A stretch of 11,562 nucleotides of DNA from Nocardioidaceae bacterium. GTDB lineage: Bacteria > Actinomycetota > Actinomycetes > Propionibacteriales > Nocardioidaceae. The notes below the pieces were generated by a model, which ran no database searches, had not been told where the DNA came from, and saw nothing but the letters and a program-made list of their open reading frames with translations. Numbering within the stretch: position 1 is the first letter of the stretch; every line of letters begins with the position of its first letter. A program made the translations under genes and the position numbers. The DNA is taken from positions 1 through 11,562 of the forward strand of contig JAOPXA010000298.1 of assembly GCA_025965395.1 (NCBI GenBank). The letters run 5' to 3'. Positions 1 to 6,744 of this stretch are shown piece by piece.

Positions 1-272
1 GCCATAGATCCGCCCTCGGTCTCGGTCGATCCAATCACTTTCGCCTCGGGCACGGCAATGCTCAGCGCGGGCGCCGAGCTTTGAGTGGTGGCGAGCTGGA
101 GACGTCCGGCCCCCGCTCGTAGCGCGGCTACTCCAGCGAGCAGCACTGCTCCCGGTGTGAACCGGGAACCACCAATCACCAGGACAGTTCCTCGCGTCTT
201 CTTCCCACCGTCAGGTTCCGGCAGTGGCCAGCCGCGGAGTAGCTGCGGCGTGATCACCTGTGTCTCAGACAT
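1..272 (-). CDS. nnrD: ADP-dependent (S)-NAD(P)H-hydrate dehydratase, N-terminal part (cut by window edge)
   Basis: The first 90 codons are visible; the rest lies beyond base 1. The enzyme family (YjeF C-terminal/ribokinase-like fold) uses ADP to dehydrate damaged S-NAD(P)HX back to NAD(P)H in the cytosol. What is seen: TPQLLRGWPLPEPDGGKK near residues 8-25, the nucleotide-fold strand VLVIGGS at 30-36 with the family pattern GGSRFTPGA at 34-42, then AALRAGAGRLQLAT at 49-62 and AVPEAKVIG at 73-81. These are typical of the stand-alone bacterial dehydratase. The catalytic GxGxG/Asp region is off-window. The start ATG (272-270) overlaps the stop of the upstream histidine phosphatase by 8 nt, which suggests translational coupling. 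No epimerase (NnrE) domain precedes it, so that activity must be encoded elsewhere or off-window. Identification is firm; completeness cannot be judged. Confidence 0.88.
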   Translation of the reverse strand, partial: MSETQVITPQLLRGWPLPEPDGGKKTRGTVLVIGGSRFTPGAVLLAGVAALRAGAGRLQLATTQSSAPALSIAVPEAKVIGSTETEGGSM

Positions 273-993
273 CAGCGTCCACGCTCCGCTCGGTGGTGGG
301 CCGCGCGTCGTCGTCACGTCGAAGGTGCTCCACGTAGTTGAACAGCTCTGGTTCGTACGTTCGTCCATCCTGCCGCCAACTCGTGATCGAGCAGTTGGCA
401 ATCGTGATCTCCTTCACCGACGCCATCAAAGTCGGTTCGTCCATCTCTTCCATGACGTATCGCAGCAACGACACCAGGGCGTCATGCCCGACGAGAAGCA
501 CCCGCTGGCCACTGTGGTCCTCGTCGACGTCACGCAGGAGGCTCCGCAACCGGAGCAGCACGTCTGCCCACGACTCGCCACCCGGTGGCCGATAGTAGAA
601 CTTGCCGAGCCGCTTCCGCCGTGCCGCCTCAGCGGGAAATTCGGCACGAATCCCTCGGACCGTGTGCAGGTCGAGGATACCTAGATCTCGGTCGCGTAGA
701 CGTTCGTCGCGCACCGTGGGGATGTCGAGCCCAGCTAACGCTAGGTCCGCTGTCTGCTGGGCCCGCAGGTAGGGCGACACGACCGCCGCCTCGGGTCGTC
801 CGTCGACGGGCAGGCCGTCGAACCACCGGGCGACGGCAGAGGCCTGCTGTCGCCCGACATCGGATAGGGGGACGTCCGCATCTCGCTCGGCGATGTCAAT
901 CAACTCAGTTCCCGACGCCTCTGCCGAAGACGCAGCAACGTTGCCGGTACTTTCGCCGTGACGGATGATTCCCAGCCAAGTGACGTTCCTCAT
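265..993 (-). CDS. histidine phosphatase family protein (phosphoglycerate mutase-like)
   Basis: A 242-aa cytosolic member of the histidine phosphatase superfamily, which removes phosphate through a phospho-histidine intermediate. Seen: the signature RHGES at residues 11-15 (nucleophile His12), SPYLRAQQTA at 73-82 (phosphate-binding Arg77), DERLRDRDLG at 97-104 (acid Glu98), PPGGES at 136-141 and LLVGHDALV at 166-174 (second catalytic His170). All core residues are intact, so an active enzyme is expected. The substrate cannot be read from sequence; the PPGGES segment is shared with fructose-2,6-bisphosphatase-like and broad-specificity phosphatases. The start at 993 places RHGE 11 residues in, as usual; the open frame continues upstream to 1107 but that part has no domain and would run into the divergent HAD promoter. 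There is no clear Shine-Dalgarno, and a TACGAG box 7 nt upstream would fit a leaderless start. The gene overlaps nnrD by 8 nt downstream. Confidence 0.87.
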   Translation of the reverse strand: MRNVTWLGIIRHGESTGNVAASSAEASGTELIDIAERDADVPLSDVGRQQASAVARWFDGLPVDGRPEAAVVSPYLRAQQTADLALAGLDIPTVRDERLRDRDLGILDLHTVRGIRAEFPAEAARRKRLGKFYYRPPGGESWADVLLRLRSLLRDVDEDHSGQRVLLVGHDALVSLLRYVMEEMDEPTLMASVKEITIANCSITSWRQDGRTYEPELFNYVEHLRRDDDARPTTERSVDADV

Positions 994-1060
994 GAGATCG
1001 CTCGTACCCAAAGTCGCTGCGCTCACACCCCGAACCCCGTCTGCACCGTTCTTGTTCGGG

Positions 1061-1066
1061 TATACC
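1061..1066 (+). promoter_or_regulatory. candidate -10 box for a leaderless HAD gene
   Basis: TATACC lies inside the palindrome GGTATACC (1058-1065 plus one base) and ends 7 nt before the ATG at 1073. There is no Shine-Dalgarno in front of that ATG. This spacing is what leaderless actinobacterial mRNAs show. No convincing -35 is visible, so the call is tentative. Confidence 0.3.
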
Positions 1067-1072
1067 TCATGC

Positions 1073-1735
1073 ATGACCGACACAGCGATCTTCGACATCG
1101 ACGGCACCTTGATCGACTCGAACTACCAGCACGCGATCGCCTGGTTCCGTGCCTTCCGACGTTTCGATGTGACCTGCCCGTTGTGGGAGATTCATCGCGC
1201 GGTGGGTATGGGCGGTGATTTCCTCGTTCCCGAGGTGGGCGGCAAAGCACTGGAACGCGACCACGGCGACGAGGTTCGCGACGCTCAGATCGAGGAGTTC
1301 GATCGGCTCATCGATGAGGTGCAGCCGTTCGAGGGCGCGCATGAGCTTCTCCGAGAGGTGCGCGACCGTGGGTTCAGCCTGGTGCTCGCCAGCTCCGGCA
1401 AGGCCAAGCATGTCGAGCAGTTCCTCGATCTGCTGGACGCACGTGACCTCGCCGACGCATGGTCGACGTCGGACGACGCCGACCGGAGCAAGCCCGAGCC
1501 CGACCTCGTCGCCAGCGCGATGGACAAGGCCGCAGGCACGACGGGCGTCATGATCGGTGACTCGACGTGGGACATCATCGCCGCCGGGAAGCTCGGGATC
1601 CCCTGCATCGCAGTCCGATCCGGAGGATATGGCGTCGACGAGCTGCGCCAGGCGGGAGCCCTGCGGGTGTTCGATTCGCTCGTCGACCTGGGCACCCACC
1701 TCGATGACACCCCGCTCAGGACGCCAACGAGCTAG
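1073..1735 (+). CDS. HAD-family hydrolase, phosphoglycolate phosphatase-like
   Basis: A 220-aa haloacid dehalogenase-superfamily phosphatase, subfamily I with an alpha-helical C1 cap between motifs I and II. Seen: motif I FDIDGTLIDSN at residues 7-17 (nucleophile Asp8, acid/base Asp10), a cap containing HRAVGMGGDFLVP at 41-53, motif II LASSGK at 105-110, motif III Lys140 in RSKPEP, and motif IV IGDSTWDI at 161-168 (Asp163, Asp167). All four motifs are intact. The arrangement resembles phosphoglycolate phosphatase and beta-phosphoglucomutase relatives; the true substrate is unknown. I chose the ATG at 1073, which gives the usual 7 residues before motif I; an in-frame ATG at 965 would add 36 residues reading through the divergent promoter region and the neighbour's 5' end. 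The gene converges on glcG with 8 bp between the stops. A role in producing glycolate for the next-door module is conceivable but not shown. Confidence 0.85.
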   Translation: MTDTAIFDIDGTLIDSNYQHAIAWFRAFRRFDVTCPLWEIHRAVGMGGDFLVPEVGGKALERDHGDEVRDAQIEEFDRLIDEVQPFEGAHELLREVRDRGFSLVLASSGKAKHVEQFLDLLDARDLADAWSTSDDADRSKPEPDLVASAMDKAAGTTGVMIGDSTWDIIAAGKLGIPCIAVRSGGYGVDELRQAGALRVFDSLVDLGTHLDDTPLRTPTS

Positions 1736-1743
1736 CCCTTTGC

Positions 1744-2169
1744 CTACGGCTGAGCAGTGAGCCCCGCAGCTTCGATGCCCGCGACAGCGGCCGCCTCGTC
1801 GTTGTCGGACGTGTCGCCCGTGACGCCGAGCGCGCCCAGCAAGGTGCCGCCGGCGTCCTTGATCAGGACTCCACCAGGAACGGGGATAAGCGATCCGCCG
1901 ACGGCCGAGGTGACGGCGGCGATGAAGTAGGGCTGCTGCTCGGCGCGCTCCATCAGCGCACGCGAACCCATACCGAGCGAGACCGCGCCGTGCGCCTTGC
2001 CGAACGCGACCTCGAATCGCTTGTTGGACGAGCCGTCCTCGCGCTCGACGGCCAGCACGTGGCCACCGGCGTCGATGACGACGAACGTCATGGGCTTGAA
2101 GCCGGCGCTAGCAGCGTGAGCGCGCGCGGCGGCAATGATGGTGCGGGCGGTGTCGAGGGTGATGGTCAT
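1744..2169 (-). CDS. glcG: GlcG/HbpS-family protein (DUF336)
   Basis: A 141-aa small alpha/beta protein of the GlcG/HbpS (formerly DUF336) family. Seen: [20 protein letters not shown] at residues 27-46, [18 protein letters not shown] at 52-69, [19 protein letters not shown] at 97-115 and the signature [10 protein letters not shown] at 116-125. There is no signal peptide, so it should be cytosolic, unlike the secreted haem-binding HbpS of Streptomyces. The family occurs repeatedly beside glycolate and 2-hydroxyacid genes, including between glcF and glcB in E. coli, but its biochemical job in that pathway is not established. The ATG overlaps the glcB stop in an ATGA arrangement (2169-2166), so it is translated by coupling and belongs to the glcB operon. 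The symbol rests on family plus context; function remains unassigned. Confidence 0.82.
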   Translation of the reverse strand: MTITLDTARTIIAAARAHAASAGFKPMTFVVIDAGGHVLAVEREDGSSNKRFEVAFGKAHGAVSLGMGSRALMERAEQQPYFIAAVTSAVGGSLIPVPGGVLIKDAGGTLLGALGVTGDTSDNDEAAAVAGIEAAGLTAQP

Positions 2170-4358
2170 GCGGGACTCTCTTGTAGGTGACTAGGTGTTT
2201 GCAGCTGCTTGAAGGTGATGCGGCGGCGGTGCAGGATCGGTTCGGTGTAACCACTTGGCTGCGACGTGCCCTCGAAGATCAGGTCACGCACTGTCTGGAA
2301 CGCCTCGCCGTCGTAGGCGGGAGCCATCGGGATGTAGTCGGCGTCGCCGGAGTTCTGCTCGTCGACCACGAGGGCCATCCGGCGCAACGTCTCCTCGACC
2401 TGCTCGGCGGTGACAACGCCGTGGAGGAGCCAGTTGGCGACGTGCTGCGAAGAGATGCGGCAGGTCGCGCGGTCCTCCATGAGAGCCACCCCGTTGATGT
2501 CGGGCACCTTGGAGCAACCAATGCCTGCGTCGATCCAACGAACGACGTAGCCGAGGGCGCTCTGGATGTTGTTGTCGAGCTCGGCCTGGCGGTCCTCGGC
2601 GGACCAGTCGGGCTCGGCCAGCGGGATCGTCAACAGCTCGCCGAGCGTGGCGCGCGCTCCCCCGGCGGCGAGCTCGTCTTGACGTGCCTGGACGTCGACC
2701 TGGTGATAGTGCAGCGCGTGAAGCGTGGCAGCGGTCGGCGACGGCACCCAGGCACATGTTGCGCCGGCTTGGGGATGCCCGATCTTCTGCGCCAGCATGT
2801 CGGCGAGGTTGTCGGGCGCGGCCCACATGCCTTTGCCGATCTGGGCGCGACCCTTGAGCCCGCACGCGAGACCGACATCGACGTTCCACGCTTCATACGC
2901 CGCAATCCAGGGCTGGGTGCGCATGTCGGCCTTGCGCACCATGGGCCCGGCGAGCATGGAGGTATGGATCTCGTCGCCCGTGCGATCGAGGAAGCCGGTG
3001 TTGATGAACGCGATGCGGTCGCGAGCGGCGTAGATGCAGGCCTTGAGATTGACCGTGGTGCGGCGTTCTTCGTCCATGATGCCGACTTTGATCGTGAGCG
3101 GCGGCAGGCCGAGCGCCTCCTCGACGCGCGCGAAGAGATCGACGGTGAACGCGACCTCGTCGGGCCCATGCATCTTGGGCTTGACGACATACATCGAGCC
3201 GGTGCGCGAGTTGGCGAGGGCGGTGTTGCCACGGATGTCGTGGACGCTGCCGAGTGCGGTGACGAGCGCGTCGAGGATACCTTCGGGCACCTCGTCGCCG
3301 TTGCGGTCGAGCACTGCGTCGGTCGTCATGAGGTGGCCGACCTGGCGGATAAAGAGCAGCGAACGCCCGTGCAACGTGACGGTCTCGCCTGTGGCGGTGG
3401 TGCAGAGGCGGTCGGGGTGCATCGTGCGGGTGAACGTCTCGCCGCCTTTGGTGATCTTCTCGGCCAGTGTGCCGCGCATGAGGTGCAGCCAGTTGCGGTA
3501 GCCGACGACCTTGTCGCCCGCGTCGACAGCGGCGACTGAGTCCTCGAGATCCATGATGGTGCTGAGGGCTGCCTCGAGGACGATGTCCTTGACTCCGGCC
3601 AAGTCAGTCGCGCCGATCGCGTCGGTGCGGTCGATGTGGATCTCGACGTGGAGCCCGTGGTGCACGAGCACGATGGCGTCGGGGGCTTCTGCCGCACCGC
3701 GGTAGCCGACGAACTGCGTGGGATCGGCGAGCCACTTGGCACTGCCGTCGACCGTGGCGACGAGACCTTGGGCATTGACGGCGTATGCGGTCACGTCGGC
3801 GTGCGAGGCGCCGGCGAGCGGCAGGTGCTCGTCGAGGAACGAACGCCCGCGGGCGACAACTTCAGCGCCCCGCGTGGTGTTGTACGTGTTGCCGCGCGCG
3901 AGATCGCCGTCCTCGGGAATGACGTCGGTGCCATACAGCGCGTCATACAACGAGCCCCAACGCGCGTTGGCGGCGTTGGTCGCAAAGCGCGCATTGAGCA
4001 GCGGAACGACGAGTTGCGGCCCCGCGAGGCTGGAGACCTCGTCGTCGACGCCGCTCGTGGTGATCTGGAAGTCCTCGGGGACGTCGACGAGATAGCCGAT
4101 CTCGCGCAGCTTGGCCTCATACGCCATCGCGTCCACCGCGCCTGGGTTCTCGCGGTGATAGGCATCGAGCGCAGTCTGGATCTCGTCGCGCTTGGCGAGC
4201 AACTCACGGTTGCGGGCCGTGAAATCGTGGACGATCGCGTCGGCGCCCTCCCAGAACGCGCTCGGGTCGACCCCCGAACCAGGCAGTGCCTCGTCCATGA
4301 TGAAGCGATAGAGCGGAGTCGCCACGCTCAGGTCGCCGAGCTGCACGCGTTCGGTCAT
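2166..4358 (-). CDS. glcB: malate synthase G
   Basis: A 730-aa enzyme, full length for the G isoform (about 720-730 aa), condensing glyoxylate with acetyl-CoA to malate and CoA in the cytosol with Mg2+. Domains: N-terminal helical clasp (about 1-90), TIM barrel split by the beta domain (about 110-570) and C-terminal plug. Seen catalytic positions: Arg338 in [11 protein letters not shown], the metal ligands Glu430 (GIMDEERRT) and Asp458 ([12 protein letters not shown]), and the base Asp629 in ALMEDRAT, matching E. coli Arg338, Glu427, Asp455 and Asp631. Cys615 ([11 protein letters not shown]) corresponds to the oxidisable Cys of the E. coli enzyme. The start at 4358 matches the family N terminus; GGAAG lies 9 nt upstream. 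It is the first gene of the glcB-glcG operon and diverges from the IclR regulator across a 62-bp gap with a half-site cluster, so it is probably controlled by that regulator. Confidence 0.97.
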   Translation of the reverse strand: MTERVQLGDLSVATPLYRFIMDEALPGSGVDPSAFWEGADAIVHDFTARNRELLAKRDEIQTALDAYHRENPGAVDAMAYEAKLREIGYLVDVPEDFQITTSGVDDEVSSLAGPQLVVPLLNARFATNAANARWGSLYDALYGTDVIPEDGDLARGNTYNTTRGAEVVARGRSFLDEHLPLAGASHADVTAYAVNAQGLVATVDGSAKWLADPTQFVGYRGAAEAPDAIVLVHHGLHVEIHIDRTDAIGATDLAGVKDIVLEAALSTIMDLEDSVAAVDAGDKVVGYRNWLHLMRGTLAEKITKGGETFTRTMHPDRLCTTATGETVTLHGRSLLFIRQVGHLMTTDAVLDRNGDEVPEGILDALVTALGSVHDIRGNTALANSRTGSMYVVKPKMHGPDEVAFTVDLFARVEEALGLPPLTIKVGIMDEERRTTVNLKACIYAARDRIAFINTGFLDRTGDEIHTSMLAGPMVRKADMRTQPWIAAYEAWNVDVGLACGLKGRAQIGKGMWAAPDNLADMLAQKIGHPQAGATCAWVPSPTAATLHALHYHQVDVQARQDELAAGGARATLGELLTIPLAEPDWSAEDRQAELDNNIQSALGYVVRWIDAGIGCSKVPDINGVALMEDRATCRISSQHVANWLLHGVVTAEQVEETLRRMALVVDEQNSGDADYIPMAPAYDGEAFQTVRDLIFEGTSQPSGYTEPILHRRRITFKQLQTPSHLQESPA

Positions 4359-4375
4359 GTCAGATGTCTTCCGTC

Positions 4376-4417
4376 AGTTTCCACGATATGGAAATGGTTG
4401 TGCTTATAATGGAAACT
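4376..4417. promoter_or_regulatory. probable IclR operator cluster (three TTTCCA/TGGAAA half-sites)
   Basis: Three copies of one hexamer fill the glcB/iclR gap: TTTCCA at 4378-4383, TGGAAA at 4389-4394 and TGGAAA at 4410-4415. The first two form an inverted repeat with a 5-bp spacer; the two TGGAAA copies start 21 bp apart (two helical turns). The outer copies extend to a perfect 8-bp inverted repeat, AGTTTCCA (4376-4383) and TGGAAACT (4410-4417). The hexamer is the half-site of the classic E. coli IclR operator (TGGAAATNATTTCCA). The cluster overlaps the -10 box of the regulator gene and sits 18-59 bp upstream of glcB, fitting autoregulation plus control of glcB. Binding itself is inferred. 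Confidence 0.7.
4405..4410 (+). promoter_or_regulatory. -10 box of the iclR-glcD operon
   Basis: A perfect TATAAT ends 10 nt before the chosen ATG (4421), so transcription would start at about 4417-4418, giving a leaderless or almost leaderless mRNA. No good -35 is seen at 16-18 bp upstream. The third operator half-site starts on its last base, so an occupied operator would block the promoter. Confidence 0.55.
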
Positions 4418-4420
4418 ATC

Positions 4421-5224
4421 ATGTCTCCTCACCTCTCTGCCGAGCCCGTCCCCCGGGGCAGCGCAGCGCCCGCACCGAGTGCTGGTGGCGTGCAGTCGCT
4501 CCATCGATCGCTCGATCTCCTGGAGATCGTGGCGGCCGGCGGGGGCCACATGGCGATCGGCGAGATCGCCGCTGCCTCGGACATACCGCTCCCGACGATC
4601 CACCGCCTGTTGCGCACGCTTGTTGAGCGCGGCTACATGCGCCAGCTGCCCAATCGTCGGTATGCGCTCGGGTTCCGCCTCGTCAACCTCGGCACCGCGG
4701 CCAACGGCATGGTCGGCGCCAACGCCGAGCCCATCTTGGCCGAGCTGGTCGCAGCCCTGGGCGAGACCGCCAACCTGGCGATGCTGTCGGGAGACCACGC
4801 CGAGTACGTCGCTCAGGTGCCTTCCCGTCATGCGATGCGGATGTTCACCGAGGTGGGTCGCCGCGTCGAGCTGCACTGCACCGGCGTCGGCAAGGCGCTG
4901 CTTTCGCAGCTGGACGGCCAGCAGGTGGCGGCAATCATCACCCGGGTCGGGCTCCCGGCATACACCGACTACACGATCACTTCCGCCGCAGCGCTGAGCG
5001 AGGCGCTCACCGAGATCCGCAGCCGCTCCTACGCCATCGACCAAGAAGAGCAAGAGCTCGGCGTTCGTTGTGTCGCCGTGCCCGTGCCATCGAGTCACAT
5101 GGCGGTCTCGGTGTCGGGCCCGCTCAGCCGTATGACCGACGACGTGGTCGCCCGCGCCGTTCCACTCCTCCAGGCGGCGGCTGCACGCCTCGCCGCAGAT
5201 CTCTCCCCCGGAAGGCCCGTATGA
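4421..5224 (+). CDS. IclR-family transcriptional regulator of the glyoxylate module
   Basis: A 267-aa cytosolic DNA-binding regulator. Seen: N-terminal winged helix-turn-helix at about residues 23-85 (VQSLHRSLDLLEIVA, MAIGEIAAASDIPLPTIHRL, then the wing LPNRRYALG) and a C-terminal effector domain at about 95-262. The latter carries ELHCTGVGKALL at 150-161 and IDQEEQELGVRCVAVPVP at 206-223. Asp207 and Cys217 align with residues I recall lining the glyoxylate/pyruvate pocket of E. coli IclR (Asp212, Cys222). The effector is therefore inferred to be glyoxylate or a similar small acid. An in-frame ATG at 4364 would add 19 residues, but these would be encoded by the operator and the -10 box, so 4421 is preferred. 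Its stop overlaps the glcD start (ATGA). Auto-repression and control of divergent glcB are likely from the half-sites upstream. Confidence 0.9.
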   Translation: MSPHLSAEPVPRGSAAPAPSAGGVQSLHRSLDLLEIVAAGGGHMAIGEIAAASDIPLPTIHRLLRTLVERGYMRQLPNRRYALGFRLVNLGTAANGMVGANAEPILAELVAALGETANLAMLSGDHAEYVAQVPSRHAMRMFTEVGRRVELHCTGVGKALLSQLDGQQVAAIITRVGLPAYTDYTITSAAALSEALTEIRSRSYAIDQEEQELGVRCVAVPVPSSHMAVSVSGPLSRMTDDVVARAVPLLQAAAARLAADLSPGRPV

Positions 5225-6633
5225 CCACGCCCGATCTGACCACGCCCGATCTCACCACGCCCACCGCCGCTCTGATCGACCCCGCCGAGCTCGTCGCGGC
5301 GCTGCCCGAGGGTTGCGTCATCGTCGACCGCGACCGCATGGACTCCTACCGCTGGGACCGCGCCAATGACCCCGATGCGGGCCTCCCGCTCGCCGTCGTC
5401 CGTGCCACGTGCACCGAAGACATCCAGGTGGCCGTACGTTTTGCCGCCGCCCACGCTATCCCCGTCATCCCCCGCGGCGCTGGCTCCGGTCTGTCGGGCG
5501 GATCGTCCGCGGTCGAGGGCTGCATCGTCGTCTCGACCGAGCGCATGCGCACTATCGTGGTCGACCCGGTCACCCGCACGGTCGTGGCCGAGCCAGGCGC
5601 GTTCAACGCCGAGGTGAAGGCGGCCGCCGCCGAGCACGGCCTCTGGTATCCGCCCGACCCTTCCTCATACGAGATCTGCTCGATCGGCGGCAATGTAGCC
5701 ACCAACGCCGGCGGCCTGTGCTGCGTCAAGTACGGCGTGACCACGGACTACGTGCTCGGCATGACCGTGGTGCTTGCCGACGGCACCGCTGTCGACCTGG
5801 GCGGGCCGCGGCTCAAGGACGTCGCCGGGCTGTCGCTCACCAAGTTGTTCGTCGGCAGCGAAGGCACCCTCGGCATCATCAGCAAGGTGGTGCTGCGGCT
5901 CATCCCCGCTCAGCGCGCACCGTCGACGCTCGTCGCGTCGTTCGGGTCACTCGACGATGCGACTCAGGCGGTTCTCGACATCACCCGCGTGATGCGGCCG
6001 TCGATGCTCGAGTTCATGGACAAGGCGTCGATCAATGCCGTCGAGGACGTCACCAAGATGGGCCTCGACCGCTCGGCCGAGGCGATGCTCGTCATCCAGT
6101 CCGACGAGCCTGACCTGTATGCCGCTGCCGAGATCGCCCAGATCACTGCATTCTGCGAGGCCAACAACGCCACCGAAGTCTTCTCGACCGACGACCCGGA
6201 GACCGGCGAGTCCTTCGTTGTCGCCCGGCGCATGGCGATCCCCGCAGTCGAGAACAAGGGGTCGCTCCTCCTCGAGGACGTCGGCGTGCCTGTGCCCAAG
6301 CTGGGTGCGTTGGTGCGCGGCATCGAGGCCATCTCGCTCAACCGCGCTGTGATCATTGCCGTGATCGCGCACGCCGGAGACGGCAACACGCACCCGCTCA
6401 TCGTGTTCGACCCCATGGACGCCGACGAGACCGCGCGCGCCCAACTTGCATACGGCGAAGTCATGGATCTCGCCATCACGCTCGGCGGCACGATCACGGG
6501 CGAGCACGGCGTGGGGCGGCTCAAGAAGGGCTGGCTCGGCAACTACCTCGGCGCCGACGTGCTGGGCCTCAACCACAAGATCAAGGCCGCTCTCGACCCG
6601 CAAGGCATCCTCAACCCCGGCGCGGTGCTCTAG
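5221..6633 (+). CDS. glcD: FAD-binding oxidase, glycolate oxidase subunit GlcD-like
   Basis: A 470-aa flavoprotein of the GlcD/D-lactate dehydrogenase (VAO/PCMH) family, oxidising glycolate or a related 2-hydroxyacid to the 2-oxoacid. Seen: FAD-binding PRGAGSGLSGG at residues 84-94, YPPDPSS at 143-149, SIGGNVATNAGG at 154-165, KYGVTTDYVLG at 170-180 and FVGSEGTLGI at 210-219; then the C-terminal cap with AHAGDGNTHP at 383-392, GEHGVGRLKK at 427-436 and the ending LDPQGILNPG. Length and motif order are those of intact GlcD. No GlcE or GlcF partner is encoded in the window, so the protein may act alone or with a distant partner; D-lactate or 2-hydroxyglutarate are alternative substrates. The start at 5221 has GGAAGG 5 nt upstream and overlaps the regulator's stop. 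The N terminus has a TTPDL tandem repeat absent from the conserved family core. Confidence 0.9.
   Translation: MTTPDLTTPDLTTPTAALIDPAELVAALPEGCVIVDRDRMDSYRWDRANDPDAGLPLAVVRATCTEDIQVAVRFAAAHAIPVIPRGAGSGLSGGSSAVEGCIVVSTERMRTIVVDPVTRTVVAEPGAFNAEVKAAAAEHGLWYPPDPSSYEICSIGGNVATNAGGLCCVKYGVTTDYVLGMTVVLADGTAVDLGGPRLKDVAGLSLTKLFVGSEGTLGIISKVVLRLIPAQRAPSTLVASFGSLDDATQAVLDITRVMRPSMLEFMDKASINAVEDVTKMGLDRSAEAMLVIQSDEPDLYAAAEIAQITAFCEANNATEVFSTDDPETGESFVVARRMAIPAVENKGSLLLEDVGVPVPKLGALVRGIEAISLNRAVIIAVIAHAGDGNTHPLIVFDPMDADETARAQLAYGEVMDLAITLGGTITGEHGVGRLKKGWLGNYLGADVLGLNHKIKAALDPQGILNPGAVL
5224..5262 (+). repeat. 15-bp tandem repeat at the 5' end of glcD
   Basis: Two units of ACCACGCCCGATCT plus one variable base (5224-5238, 5239-5253), followed by a partial third unit ACCACGCCC. 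It encodes TTPDL-TTPDL-TTP at residues 2-14. The units differ only at the last base. Because the unit is a multiple of 3, copy changes would keep the frame. Confidence 0.8.
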
Positions 6634-6675
6634 CCCGCCTTGCTGCGGCTCCGCCCGCCACGCACCACGGCTCGT

Positions 6676-6713
6676 TGACTCATCACATGGGTTGCAACCC
6701 ATTGGATGAGTCA
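6676..6713. promoter_or_regulatory. 38-bp nested palindrome between converging genes (terminator or operator)
   Basis: The core ATGGGTTGCAACCCAT (6687-6702) is a perfect 16-bp palindrome. It is flanked, after a 2x2 mismatch, by perfect 9-bp arms TGACTCATC (6676-6684) and GATGAGTCA (6705-6713). As RNA it could fold into a stem of up to about 15 pairs with one internal loop; it lies 43 nt after the glcD stop. There is no T-run after it on the plus strand. The dyad centre with no spacer is also what a dimeric repressor site looks like. Which role applies is not decided by the sequence. Confidence 0.6.
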
Positions 6714-6715
6714 CG

Positions 6716-6735
6716 TTCCCATGGCCTCATGGGAA
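6716..6735 (-). terminator. hairpin after the PPOX gene, probable terminator
   Basis: TTCCCATG (6716-6723) and CATGGGAA (6728-6735) form a perfect 8-bp stem with a 4-nt loop, 9 nt beyond the stop of the minus-strand PPOX gene. No clear T-tract follows, which is common for actinobacterial terminators. It abuts the 38-bp palindrome, so the gap between glcD and the PPOX gene is nearly all dyad symmetry. Confidence 0.5.
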
Positions 6736-6744
6736 ACCGACCGA

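Noticed and set aside
2187..3539. A 450-codon open frame on the plus strand opposite glcB
   Set aside because: It is the antisense shadow of a fully conserved malate synthase G gene; the translation is Asp/Arg/Val-rich without any recognisable domain, as expected from GC-rich codon usage on the other strand.
4355..5098. A 247-codon minus-strand open frame opposite the IclR gene, ending at the glcB start
   Set aside because: It lies wholly within the antisense of iclR and the operator, has no family resemblance and would place coding sequence over the glcB promoter.
5068..5220. Earlier in-frame ATG for glcD at 5068
   Set aside because: It would overlap 157 nt of iclR, adds Arg/Pro/Gly-rich sequence with no similarity to GlcD, and ignores the GGAAGG and ATGA overlap at 5221.
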